NCBI GenBank assembly: GCA_041874725.1
Contig: CP097466.1
Location: 6,138,001-6,202,000, forward strand
Direction of reading: 5' to 3'
Source: Duganella sp. BuS-21
GTDB taxonomy: Bacteria; Pseudomonadota; Gammaproteobacteria; Burkholderiales; Burkholderiaceae_D
Length of the DNA stretch: 64,000 nt
A model generated the notes under the pieces. That model saw only the letters and a list, made by a program, of their open reading frames with translations. It did no database searches and was not told where the DNA came from. Shown piece after piece: positions 44,173-52,951 of this stretch. The position numbers and the translations under genes were made by a program. The stretch's first letter is position 1, and each line of letters begins with the position of its first letter.

Positions 44173-45009
44173 TCAGCCCTTGGCGGCGGCAGCGAGCTGC
44201 TTGGAACGCAGCCGCTCGACGCGGGCGATATACAGGCTTGATGCGATGACGCCGATCGACACCACCAAGATGGTCAGCGCCGCTACCGCATTCACGCGTG
44301 GATCGAGACCCAGCCGTGCACGCGAGAAGATCACGATCGGCATGGTCGATGAGCCGGGGCCGGACAGGAAGGCCGACAGCACCACGTCATCCAGCGACAG
44401 CGTGAACGTCAGCAGCCACGCGGACCCCAGGGCCTGCTTGATGTTCGGCAGCGTCACGAGGAAAAACACCTGGAACGGGCGGCAGCCCAAATCCATCGCT
44501 GCTTCTTCCAGCGATTTATTCATCTCCTGCAACCGCGATTGCACCACCACCGTCGCATAGGCCATGCCCAGCAGGGTGTGGCCTAGCCAGATGGTGACCA
44601 GACCGCGCTCCGGGAAACCGAACATCTTTTGCACCGACACCAGCATCAGCAGCAGCGACAAACCGATAATCACCTCCGGCATCACCAGCGGAGCGCTGAC
44701 CATGCCGGTGAACAGCGTGCGGCCGGTGAAGCGCTGATAGCGATCCAGCACAAACGCGGCAAACGTCCCGAGCACCACCGAACCGCAAGCCGTCAACAGC
44801 GCTATGCGCAGCGACAGACCGAAGCCGCTGAGGATCTCCTGGTCGTTCAGCAGCGCTGCATACCATTGCAGCGAGAAGCCGCTCCATACCATGTCCTGGC
44901 GCGAGCTGTTAAACGAGAACACCACCAACACCACAATCGGGATGTAGAGGAATAGGTAACCGAGCGACAGCCAGCCACGCCCGAACCAACGATGCAGGAA
45001 CCGGGTCAT
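44173..45009 (-). CDS. Polyamine ABC permease, PotI type (set 2)
   Basis: A 278-residue permease strongly similar to the PotI of set 1 (29636-30487), with long identical stretches such as L-S-L-D-D-V-V-L-S-A-F-L-S-G-P-G and an EAA loop L-E-E-A-A-M-D-L-G-C-R. Differences are concentrated at both ends. It starts on an ATG that overlaps the PotH stop by 4 bases. It is clearly a paralogue from an intragenomic duplication and probably imports putrescine or a related polyamine. Confidence 0.92.
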   Translation of the reverse strand: MTRFLHRWFGRGWLSLGYLFLYIPIVVLVVFSFNSSRQDMVWSGFSLQWYAALLNDQEILSGFGLSLRIALLTACGSVVLGTFAAFVLDRYQRFTGRTLFTGMVSAPLVMPEVIIGLSLLLMLVSVQKMFGFPERGLVTIWLGHTLLGMAYATVVVQSRLQEMNKSLEEAAMDLGCRPFQVFFLVTLPNIKQALGSAWLLTFTLSLDDVVLSAFLSGPGSSTMPIVIFSRARLGLDPRVNAVAALTILVVSIGVIASSLYIARVERLRSKQLAAAAKG

Positions 45010-45911
45010 TTGCGGGCCTCCTGTTCCGCCTGATATTTATTGAAGATCGCCATCGGCACAAGAATCAGCAAGATCACCACCACCGTCACCGAAGACGCCA
45101 GCGGCCAATCGTTATTGGTAAAGAATTCGTCCCACAACTGGCGGCCGATCATCAGCGTTTCCGGGCCGCCCAGCAGTTCTGGAATCACGTACTCGCCCAC
45201 CGCCGGAATAAACACCAGCATGGTGCCGGCGATGATGCCCGACTTCGACAGCGGCACGGTGATGCGCCAGAAGGTCTGCCACGGCGTCGCGCCCAAGTCG
45301 GCGGCCGCCTCGATGAAGCGCACATCCATCTTCACCAGATTGGCATACAGCGGCAAAATCATGAACGGCAGGTAGGCATACACCATGCCGATGATCAACG
45401 AGAACTGCGTGTTCATCAAATGCAGCGGCTCGGAGATCACGCCGAGATTGAGCAGGAAGCTATTCAGGATGCCGTTGTTGGCAAGGATGCCCTTCCACGC
45501 GTAGATACGCAACAGGAAGGAGGTCCAGAACGGCATCATCACCAGCATCAGCAGCACCGGACGCATGGCCGGCTTGGCGCGCGCCATGAAGTAGGCAAAC
45601 GGGTAGCCGATGGTCAGGCACAGGGCCGCCGTAATCGCGGCGAACTTGATCGAGTTCAGATAGGTGATCGCATACAGCTCGTCCTGCGCGATGAACAGGT
45701 AATTAGCAAATTTTATTTTCAGCGTGAGTATGCCATCGGCTACCGTCAGCAGCGTGCCGAACGGACCGCCGTCGCCGGAGTCCAGGTCGGCAAAACTGAT
45801 GCGCAGCACGATCAGGAATGGGATCAGGAAAGCAAAGGTCAGCCACAGGAACGGCACGGCGATCACCGCGTTGCGTCCCGGTTGCTTGAACAGGTTCTTG
45901 AGGAAGTTCAT
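45006..45911 (-). CDS. Polyamine ABC permease, PotH type (set 2)
   Basis: A 301-residue membrane permease paralogous to 30484-31395. The EAA motif reads I-E-A-A-A-D-L-G-A and the P-E-L-L-G-G-P-E-T-L-M-I-G segment is the same. The N-terminal 18 residues differ from set 1. It pairs with the PotI-like protein encoded next. No binding protein is encoded in this set, so it may share PotF of set 1 or use one encoded elsewhere. Confidence 0.92.
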   Translation of the reverse strand: MNFLKNLFKQPGRNAVIAVPFLWLTFAFLIPFLIVLRISFADLDSGDGGPFGTLLTVADGILTLKIKFANYLFIAQDELYAITYLNSIKFAAITAALCLTIGYPFAYFMARAKPAMRPVLLMLVMMPFWTSFLLRIYAWKGILANNGILNSFLLNLGVISEPLHLMNTQFSLIIGMVYAYLPFMILPLYANLVKMDVRFIEAAADLGATPWQTFWRITVPLSKSGIIAGTMLVFIPAVGEYVIPELLGGPETLMIGRQLWDEFFTNNDWPLASSVTVVVILLILVPMAIFNKYQAEQEARK

Positions 45912-45923
45912 ACTGGTCCTGCC

Positions 45924-47051
45924 TTAGCGGGTCAGCACGACGACGTCGGCGCCGTCCCACCATGCAAACACGCGCTGCTCGCGCTTGAGCGCCGATTCAT
46001 CGTGACGGGCCACATTGGTGCGCGAGACTTTCAGCACCATGCCGCTATCGAGCGTGACATGGTAGCTGGTCTCATTGCCGAAGTAGGAGATGCCGGTGAT
46101 GGTACCCTGCACACAGTTGTAGCCATGCTCCTCGGCCTTGGCGCGCTGCTCCTGCGTCGGCGCTTCCGCTTGCACCGCGATCTTCTCCGGACGCACCGCT
46201 ACGGAAACCGACATGCCCATGGTGCCGGTAATGCCGTGGGTGACGTAATGCTTGCCCTGCGGCGTATCGATGATGACGTGGTCCGGCTCATCCACTTCGA
46301 CACTGCCGTTGAACAGATTAACGCTACCGATAAAATCGGCCACGAAGCGGCAGTTCGGAGTCTCGTAAATTTCGGCCGGGGCGCCCACTTGCAGAATGCG
46401 GCCCGCGCTCATCACTGCGATGCGGGTCGCCATGCTCATGGCTTCATCTTGATCGTGGGTGACCATCACGCAGGTCACGCCTACTTCTTCGATGATGCTG
46501 ACCAGTTCCATTTGCGTGCGCTCGCGCAGCTTCTTATCCAGTGCGCCGAGCGGCTCATCCAGCAGCAGCAACTGCGGACGCTTGGCCAACGAACGCGCCA
46601 ACGCCACGCGCTGCTGCTGGCCGCCGGACAGCTGGTGCGGCTTGCGTTTGGCGTACTCGGTCAACTGCACCAGCGACAGCATTTTCTCCACGCGCGCGGC
46701 GATGTCGCCTTTCGGCAGGCCGTCGCGGCGCAGGCCAAAAGCGATATTGTCCCATACCGACAGGTGTGGGAACAAGGCGTACGACTGGAACATCATGTTG
46801 ATGGGACGCTGGTACGGCGGCACGTTGACGATGTCTTGCCCGGCCAGCGTGATGCTGCCGGAGGTTGGCGTTTCAAAGCCAGCCAGCATGCGCAACAGGG
46901 TCGACTTGCCGCAGCCCGAGCTACCCAGCAGTGCAAAGATTTCGCCCTTGTTGATCGCCACCGATACGTCATTGACGGCGCGGACGCCGTCGAATTCCTT
47001 AACAAGGTTCTTAATCAGGAGGAAAGGTTCAGCAGCGCGCTCTATGCTCAT
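45924..47051 (-). CDS. Polyamine ABC ATP-binding protein, PotG type (set 2)
   Basis: A 375-residue ABC ATPase paralogous to 31404-32552: Walker A G-S-S-G-C-G-K-S-T, signature L-S-G-G-Q-Q-Q-R-V, Walker B L-L-L-L-D-E-P-L and the TOBE-type C-terminal domain. It follows the GS-like gene after 54 bases and precedes the permease by 12. All catalytic motifs are intact, so the set is probably functional. Confidence 0.93.
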   Translation of the reverse strand: MSIERAAEPFLLIKNLVKEFDGVRAVNDVSVAINKGEIFALLGSSGCGKSTLLRMLAGFETPTSGSITLAGQDIVNVPPYQRPINMMFQSYALFPHLSVWDNIAFGLRRDGLPKGDIAARVEKMLSLVQLTEYAKRKPHQLSGGQQQRVALARSLAKRPQLLLLDEPLGALDKKLRERTQMELVSIIEEVGVTCVMVTHDQDEAMSMATRIAVMSAGRILQVGAPAEIYETPNCRFVADFIGSVNLFNGSVEVDEPDHVIIDTPQGKHYVTHGITGTMGMSVSVAVRPEKIAVQAEAPTQEQRAKAEEHGYNCVQGTITGISYFGNETSYHVTLDSGMVLKVSRTNVARHDESALKREQRVFAWWDGADVVVLTR

Positions 47052-47105
47052 GTTATTAGAAAGGTAAAAAGATATTGGCCGAACCCGTGATTATAAAGGC
47101 AGCGC

Positions 47106-48476
47106 TCACACATGCAGCAATAAGTGTTCACGCTCCCACGGGCTAATGACCGTCATGAACTCCTGATGCTCCAATTCCTTGATGGCGGTGTAGACGTCGA
47201 TGAAGCGTTCTCCCAACACTTCGCGCAGCCTGTCCTCCTGCCGCAACATGGTCAGCGCCTGCGGTAGTCCTTGCGGCAGCTCGTAGCCATGGCCGTAGGC
47301 GCTGCCGGTGTACATCGCCGTCGGCTCCAATTGATCGATCAGGCCAAGGTAGCCGCACGCCAGCGTCACGGCCATCGCCAGATACGGATTGGCGTCCGCG
47401 CCGATGATGCGATTCTCGACGCGGCGCTGCTCCACGCCGGAAATCGGAATGCGGAAGCCCACCGTGCGGTTGTCCATGGCCCACTGGATGTTGATCGGCG
47501 CGGCCGTATGGCGCACGATGCGGCGGTAGGAATTCACATATGGCGCCAGGATGGCCATCGCCGCCGGCGTGTAGCGCTGCAGACCGCCGATGTAGTGGCG
47601 GAAGTGCGGCGACGGCGAGCCATCGGGCGAATTAAAGATGTTACGGCCGCTGGCGCTATCGCTTACGCTCTGGTGCACATGCATGGCCGATCCGGGTTCG
47701 CCCGCCATCGGCTTGGCCATGAAGGTGGCGTACATATTGTGCTTGAGCGCCGCTTCGCGCAGTGTGCGCTTGAAATAGAACACATTGTCGGCCAGCGCCA
47801 TCGCATCGCCATGCTGGAAATTCAGACCCATTTGGCCTGCGCCGGTTTCGTGGATCAGCGTGTCGACGTCGAGCTTCATCAGCGCGCAGTAGTCGTAGAT
47901 GTCCTCGAACAGCGGATCGAATTCATTGACGGCATCGATGCTGTAGACCTGCCGCGTGGTTTCGGACCGACCGCTGCGGCCCACCGGCGCCTTCAACGGC
48001 AGGTCGGGATCGATGTTTTTTTCGGTGAGATAGAACTCCAGTTCCGGGCCAACCACCGGCGTCCAACCGCGATCCGCATACAGTTTGAGCACGCGACGCA
48101 GCACGGAGCGCGGCGCGAAGTCGACCAGCGTGCCGTCGGCGAAATAGCAATCGTGAATCACCTGCGCGGTCGGGTCGATGGCCCACGGCACGGCGGTGAT
48201 GCTGCCGGGGTCCGCGCGCAGGATCATGTCGCGGTCGGTGTTGGAGATGGCGCGGTCGTAGGCCGTGTCCTCGATCGGGTAGTTGCCGGTGACGGTCATG
48301 CCCAGCACCGCTTCCGGGATGCGCATGCCGCGCTCCTGCGTGAATTTGGCGCGCGGCAGTATCTTCCCGCGCGCCACGCCCGTCAGGTCGGGCACCAGGC
48401 ATTCGATTTCAGTGACTCGGTTTTCGTTGAGCCACTGATCCATATCAGCATCGGAGAAATTTTCACGGATAGACAT
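47106..48476 (-). CDS. GS-like gamma-glutamylpolyamine synthetase, copy 4, with a missing metal ligand
   Basis: A 456-residue protein aligned end to end with copy 3 (35333-36703). P-E-L-E-F-Y-L, H-V-H-Q-S and R-R-V-E-N-R are intact. However, the conserved metal-site segment reads I-H-E-T-G-A-G-Q-M-G-L-N: residue 217 is Gly (codon at 47826-47828) where all other GS-like proteins here and classical GS have Glu (E220 of the Salmonella enzyme, an n1-site ligand). This may lower or alter activity, or mark a regulatory pseudoenzyme. The reading frame is otherwise undamaged. It leads the second PotGHI set, and its promoter must be in the 55 bases after... the nasA stop on the same strand lies upstream of it only by readthrough from nasA; the 55-base gap is the only non-coding space. 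Confidence 0.86.
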   Translation of the reverse strand: MSIRENFSDADMDQWLNENRVTEIECLVPDLTGVARGKILPRAKFTQERGMRIPEAVLGMTVTGNYPIEDTAYDRAISNTDRDMILRADPGSITAVPWAIDPTAQVIHDCYFADGTLVDFAPRSVLRRVLKLYADRGWTPVVGPELEFYLTEKNIDPDLPLKAPVGRSGRSETTRQVYSIDAVNEFDPLFEDIYDYCALMKLDVDTLIHETGAGQMGLNFQHGDAMALADNVFYFKRTLREAALKHNMYATFMAKPMAGEPGSAMHVHQSVSDSASGRNIFNSPDGSPSPHFRHYIGGLQRYTPAAMAILAPYVNSYRRIVRHTAAPINIQWAMDNRTVGFRIPISGVEQRRVENRIIGADANPYLAMAVTLACGYLGLIDQLEPTAMYTGSAYGHGYELPQGLPQALTMLRQEDRLREVLGERFIDVYTAIKELEHQEFMTVISPWEREHLLLHV

Positions 48477-48531
48477 GTGTGCGCTCTAGGTTGCGTTCGA
48501 CAAGCCTAGCTTACCATAAGCACAACCTTGC

Positions 48532-51258
48532 TTACTGCGCTTCGGCTGCCTCCACGCGCGTTTGTACCAGTATCTTCTTGATCTCCGGGACGCAGGAGCC
48601 GCAATTGCCGCCGGCTTTCAGGCAGGCCGTCACTTCCGGCACCGTCTTCAGATCCTTCTCGATGATGGCATTGCAGATGGTGTTGCGGCCGACGCCGAAG
48701 CAGGAGCACACGGTAGGGCCGGTGTCGGCGCCCTTCTCCACCGGCATGCCGACCAGCAGGCCGACGCGATCGATCTCGCTCAATTGCTCCTTGGCGAACA
48801 GGCTGGCCAGCCACGCGCGCGACGGCATGTCCTGGCGCGGCGAGACGAAGATGCACTGGTCGATGCGGTCGTTCACCACGTGTACCGCGCGATACACGCC
48901 GGCGGTGCGGTCCTCGTATTCGAGCCAGTCGGCATCCAGATCCTGCACACCCAACAGCTCACGCGCCCATTCGGCATGGCTCTTGATGGTGTTGCGGCCG
49001 GCCAGTTCGTAGCGCGCGAATTCGCGGCCCTGGATGCGGGTCCAGTGGGCCACGCTCTCCAGCGCCACTTCGGCGCGGCTCAGGATGAAGCCATGCCAGT
49101 TGACGCGGAACTGCTCCACCCGCACCGGCGTATGCTTGAACTCAGGCTCGCCGGACACCGGATCGACCACCGGATTAACCACCGCGCCCACCCGCGCGTC
49201 GGATGCGGTCTGGCCGTTCCAGTGAATCGGAATGAAAATGGCGCCGCGCGGAATGCCGCCGCCGTGCTGCACGCGCGCCACCATCGCGCCCCATGCGGAG
49301 CTAACGCGTGCCAGCTCGCCTTCACGCACGCCGCTCAGCAACGCATCCTGTGGATGCATGTCGACGAACGATTCGGCGATGTGGTCGGCCAGCGTGGCGG
49401 ACTTGCCGGTGCGCGTCATGGTATGCCACTGGTCGCGCACACGGCCGGTGTTGAGCGACAGCGGATAGTCTTCGCTGACGGCGTGCATCGGCGCACGCGG
49501 CGCGGTGGCGATGAAGCGCGCCTTGCCATCCGCATGCGCGTAGACGTTGTCTTTGAAGAGACGCGCCTCCACCTGCAGCTCGCCGGAAGCGGTGCGGCGC
49601 ACCGGCCACTGGATCGGTTCCAGGTCATCGTACTCGCGCTGGTTCAAGCCGCCCAGGCCGGACATATCGAAAGCACGCGGCACGTCGCCCACGGCGTTGC
49701 GGAAGCCGCTCAGGCGCGCGTGCTCATCGAACACGCCGTGCGGGCCGCAGAAATCGAAACCGCTGTAGCCCATGCGCTGCGCGAACAGCGACAGGATCTT
49801 CCAGTCCGGCAGGGCTTCGCCCGGCGCCGCCAGGAAGGCGCGCTGGCGCGAGATGCGGCGCTCGGAGTTGGTGACCGTGCCATCCTTCTCACCCCAGCCC
49901 AGCGCCGGCAGCAGCACATCGGCATAGGCGGTGGTATCGGTGTTCTGCATGATATCGGAGGAGATCACCAGCTCGCACTTTTCCAGCGCGCGACGCGCCT
50001 GGTCGGCGTCCGGCAGGCTGACCACCGGATTGGTGGCGATCACCCATACCGACTTGACCTTGCCGTCTTCGATCGCTTTGAACAGGTCCACCGCTTTCAG
50101 GCCGCCCTTGTCGGCCATGGCCGGCGACTCCCAGAATGTCCGCGCCACTTCGCGGTGCTCGGCGCGTTCCAGGTCCATGTGCGCGGCCAGCATGTTGGCC
50201 AGGCCGCCCACTTCGCGCCCGCCCATGGCATTCGGCTGGCCGGTGATGGAGAACGGCCCCATGCCCGGCTTGCCGATGCGGCCGCCGATCAGGTGGCAGT
50301 TGATGATGGCATTGGCCTTGTCGGTGCCGGCCGACGATTGGTTCACGCCCATCGAGTAGGCCGTGATGGTCTTGCGGGTGGCGGCGAACAGTTCGTAGAA
50401 CTCCAGCAGCACCGGCAGCTCGATGCGGCAGATCTTGGCCACCACGGCAGGGTCGCTGCAATCGACGTTGGCCACTTGCAGCGCGGCGTCGAAGCCGTTG
50501 GTGTGCTGGGCGATGAAGCGCGGATCGACCGCGCCGATGCGCGACAGATAGCTCAGCAGACCGTTGAACAGCCAGACGTCGGTGCCGGCCTTGACCGGCA
50601 GGTGCAGGTCGGCCAGCTCGCAGGTGGCGGTGCGGCGCGGATCGATGACCACCAGCTTCATCTCCGGCCGCGCTTCCTTGGCCTTGAGGATGCGCTGGAA
50701 CAGAATCGGATGGCACCACGCGGTGTTGGAGCCAACCAGCACCACCATGTCGGCCAGTTCCAGGTCGTCGTAGCAGACCGGCACCAGGTCCTCGCCGAAG
50801 GCACGCTTGTAGCCAGCCACGGCGGACGACATGCACAGGCGCGAGTTGGTGTCGATGTTGGCGCTGCCGATGTAGCCCTTCATCAGCTTGTTGGCGACGT
50901 AGTAGTCTTCGGTCAGCAGCTGGCCGGAGACGTACAGCGCCACCGCATCCGGACCGTGTTCGGCGATGATGGTCTTCCAGGCGCCGGCCACTTTGTCCAG
51001 CGCTTCGTCCCACGATGCGCGGCGCAGGCCAAGGCCGTCTTCCTCGCGGATTTGCGGATACAGCAGGCGACCTTCCAGCCCTACCGTTTCGCCCAGCGCG
51101 GAACCCTTGACGCACAGGCGTCCCTTGTTCGCCGGGTGCTGCTTGTCGCCGGCGATGGCGATCGTGCCGTCGGCCAGCGGCGTGGCCTGCACGCCGCAGC
51201 CTACGCCGCAGTATGCACAAGTGGTACGGACAGCCAGATGGTCGGTGGACAGGTTCAA
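48532..51258 (-). CDS. nasA: Assimilatory nitrate reductase catalytic subunit (NasA type)
   Basis: A 908-residue cytosolic molybdopterin enzyme reducing nitrate to nitrite. Cys14, Cys17, Cys21 and Cys49 form the N-terminal [4Fe-4S] site (C-A-Y-C-G-V-G-C and R-L-C-V-K-G). The molybdopterin domain (T-N-S-R-L-C-M-S-S, M-G-V-N-Q-S) and dinucleotide-binding domain follow. The last 60 residues are a BFD-like [2Fe-2S] domain (C-S-C-F-G-V-G and C-G-S-C-V-P), as in Klebsiella NasA. No ATG fits; TTG at 51258 (20 bases after the preceding stop, with GAGAAG ahead) is the best start. It is the last gene of the narK-nirBD operon. Confidence 0.92.
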   Translation of the reverse strand: MNLSTDHLAVRTTCAYCGVGCGVQATPLADGTIAIAGDKQHPANKGRLCVKGSALGETVGLEGRLLYPQIREEDGLGLRRASWDEALDKVAGAWKTIIAEHGPDAVALYVSGQLLTEDYYVANKLMKGYIGSANIDTNSRLCMSSAVAGYKRAFGEDLVPVCYDDLELADMVVLVGSNTAWCHPILFQRILKAKEARPEMKLVVIDPRRTATCELADLHLPVKAGTDVWLFNGLLSYLSRIGAVDPRFIAQHTNGFDAALQVANVDCSDPAVVAKICRIELPVLLEFYELFAATRKTITAYSMGVNQSSAGTDKANAIINCHLIGGRIGKPGMGPFSITGQPNAMGGREVGGLANMLAAHMDLERAEHREVARTFWESPAMADKGGLKAVDLFKAIEDGKVKSVWVIATNPVVSLPDADQARRALEKCELVISSDIMQNTDTTAYADVLLPALGWGEKDGTVTNSERRISRQRAFLAAPGEALPDWKILSLFAQRMGYSGFDFCGPHGVFDEHARLSGFRNAVGDVPRAFDMSGLGGLNQREYDDLEPIQWPVRRTASGELQVEARLFKDNVYAHADGKARFIATAPRAPMHAVSEDYPLSLNTGRVRDQWHTMTRTGKSATLADHIAESFVDMHPQDALLSGVREGELARVSSAWGAMVARVQHGGGIPRGAIFIPIHWNGQTASDARVGAVVNPVVDPVSGEPEFKHTPVRVEQFRVNWHGFILSRAEVALESVAHWTRIQGREFARYELAGRNTIKSHAEWARELLGVQDLDADWLEYEDRTAGVYRAVHVVNDRIDQCIFVSPRQDMPSRAWLASLFAKEQLSEIDRVGLLVGMPVEKGADTGPTVCSCFGVGRNTICNAIIEKDLKTVPEVTACLKAGGNCGSCVPEIKKILVQTRVEAAEAQ

Positions 51259-51277
51259 GATGCTTCTCGCTTTAAAA

Positions 51278-52495
51278 TCACGCGGCCCGGTTGGACAGGG
51301 CCTCGCCAAATAACAGGGTTTGCCGGATCGGCGTAATATCGGCGCGGTTCTGGATCAAACCGAAATACCACGGGCCGTCTTTCACATCACCATACAGCAC
51401 AGCGCCGGTGACGCGGCCGTCCTTGATCACCAGGCGCTTATAGACGCCCCGGCGCGCATCGCGCAACACCAGGTCTTCACTGCCTTCGCCGCCGACGAAA
51501 TCGCCCACCGAATACAGATCGACGCCGGTGACTTTCAGGCGGGTGGGCGAGGTTTGCTGGACGTAGCGGCGCACGCCGGCGCCGGCCAGGTGGGCGCCGC
51601 ACACGCGCGCCTGGTCCCAGATCGGCGCCACCAGGCCGAAAGTGGCGCTGCGGTGCTGCACGCATTCGCCGACGGCGTAGACGCGCGGATCGTAGGTTTG
51701 CAGCGTATCGTCCACCACGATGGCGCGCTCGCAATGCAGGCCGGCCGATTTGGCCAGCTCGATGTTGGGTCGCACGCCGGCGGTCATCACCACCAGGTCG
51801 GCCGGAATCACGGTGCCGTCCTTGAAGCGCACGCCGGTCACGCGGTCCGGGCCGAGAATTTCCTCGGTCTGCGCGCACATCATGAACTTCAGGCCTTTCG
51901 CTTCCAGCGCTTTTTGCAGCAGCAGTGCGGCCGGCTTGTCGAGCTGCTGGTTCATCAGCGCGTCGGTCACGTGCACCACGGTCACGCTCATGCCCTGGCG
52001 TTGCAGGCCATTGGCGGCCTCCAGGCCAAGCAGGCCGCCGCCGATCACGACTGCGTTGCGGTGATTGCGCGCCATCGCCAGCATGGTTTCCACGTCCTGA
52101 ATATCGCGGAAGGCCAGCACGCCTTTCAGCTGATGGCCCGGCACGGGAATGATGAAAGGCTTGGAGCCGGTGGCGATCAGCAAGCGGTCGTAGCGTACTT
52201 CCAGCCCGGACTGCGCACGCACGATGCGGTTGCGGCGGTCGATGTGCACCACCGGGTCGCCCGCGTGCAGCGTGATGTTGTGCTGGACGTACCATTCGCG
52301 CGTGTTGAGCATGATGTCGTCGATGCTCTTCTCGCCGGCCAGCACCGGCGACAGCAGGATGCGGTTGTAGTTACCGTGCGGCTCGGCGCCGAACACGGTG
52401 ATGTCGTACATGTCCGGCGCCAGCTTGTACAGTTCTTCAACTGTACGCATGCCGGCCATGCCGTTGCCAATGACTACCAGAGATGGTTTCATCAT
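51278..52495 (-). CDS. NAD(P)/FAD-dependent reductase, probable electron donor to nitrate reductase
   Basis: A 405-residue pyridine nucleotide-disulphide-type flavoprotein similar to the N-terminal half of NirB. It has an FAD site (V-V-I-G-N-G-M-A-G), an ATG motif (L-L-I-A-T-G-S-K-P), an NAD site (V-V-I-G-G-G-L-L-G-L-E-A-A) and a final FAD contact (Y-A-V-G-E-C). It lacks the Cys pairs of NirB. Located between nirD and nasA, it most likely carries electrons from NADH to NasA, the role of NasB/NasC-type reductases. Two adjacent ATGs (52495, 52492) can serve as start. Confidence 0.87.
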   Translation of the reverse strand: MMKPSLVVIGNGMAGMRTVEELYKLAPDMYDITVFGAEPHGNYNRILLSPVLAGEKSIDDIMLNTREWYVQHNITLHAGDPVVHIDRRNRIVRAQSGLEVRYDRLLIATGSKPFIIPVPGHQLKGVLAFRDIQDVETMLAMARNHRNAVVIGGGLLGLEAANGLQRQGMSVTVVHVTDALMNQQLDKPAALLLQKALEAKGLKFMMCAQTEEILGPDRVTGVRFKDGTVIPADLVVMTAGVRPNIELAKSAGLHCERAIVVDDTLQTYDPRVYAVGECVQHRSATFGLVAPIWDQARVCGAHLAGAGVRRYVQQTSPTRLKVTGVDLYSVGDFVGGEGSEDLVLRDARRGVYKRLVIKDGRVTGAVLYGDVKDGPWYFGLIQNRADITPIRQTLLFGEALSNRAA

Positions 52496-52512
52496 ATCGT
52501 CACCTTATGCTC

Positions 52513-52584
52513 CGTCATTCCCGAGAACGCGGGAATCCATGCTGAGCATGCGTTCTATGGATTCCCGCCTTCGCGGGAATGACG
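52513..52584. repeat. 72-base palindromic REP-like repeat between nirD and the reductase gene
   Basis: Outer arms CGTCATTCCCG (52513-52523) and CGGGAATGACG (52574-52584) and inner arms GCGGGAATCCAT (52529-52540) and ATGGATTCCCGC (52557-52568) are perfect inverted repeats around a 16-base centre. The CGTCATTCCCG...CGGGAATCCA form is a widespread dispersed palindrome in proteobacteria. Within the nitrate operon transcript it would fold into a long hairpin just after nirD and could reduce downstream expression. A degenerate copy lies at 63505-63584. Confidence 0.88.
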
Positions 52585-52593
52585 GGGTGGAAT

Positions 52594-52941
52594 TCACAGG
52601 CCTACCCAGACTTTGCCGTCGGCCACGCGTGCCGGATAGGTGCCGACCGAATGCTCCGGCGCTTCCAGGCATTCGCCGGTCTGCAGGTCGAAGTGCTGCT
52701 TGTAGATCGGCGAGGCCACCACGATGCGCTCGCCCAGCGAACCGACCAGGCCGCGCGACAGCACCGAGGCTTCCGAATTCGGATCATAGTTATCGATGGC
52801 GAACACGCGCGCTTCGCCGTCGTCGACGTGGAACACGGCCACCTGCGCGTCGTTCAGCAGAGCGCACACGCCTGTGTTGGGCACGATGTCGTCCAGGTTG
52901 CAGACGGCGATCCAGTTATCTGTTTGAATATCACGGTGCAT
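52594..52941 (-). CDS. nirD: Nitrite reductase (NADH) small subunit
   Basis: A 115-residue Rieske-fold protein. The usual Cys-His/Cys-His cluster ligands are absent, which is normal for NirD. Recognisable segments are N-W-I-A-V-C-N-L-D-D-I, P-N-T-G-V-C-A and S-P-I-Y-K-Q-H-F-D-L-Q-T-G-E-C-L. It assists the NirB subunit in the six-electron reduction of nitrite to ammonium. It follows nirB by 10 bases and is followed by a palindromic repeat. Confidence 0.94.
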   Translation of the reverse strand: MHRDIQTDNWIAVCNLDDIVPNTGVCALLNDAQVAVFHVDDGEARVFAIDNYDPNSEASVLSRGLVGSLGERIVVASPIYKQHFDLQTGECLEAPEHSVGTYPARVADGKVWVGL

Positions 52942-52951
52942 ATAATTCTCC

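Noticed and set aside
48477-48531. Possible sigma-54 promoter before GS copy 4 (TGGTAAG-like sequence)
   Set aside because: The -24 and -12 elements lack the invariant GC and the spacing is poor.
48562-51336. A 924-codon open frame antisense to nasA
   Set aside because: Shadow of the nasA coding strand; low-complexity composition and no ribosome-binding site. Same judgement for 53072-55327 (+) over nirB.
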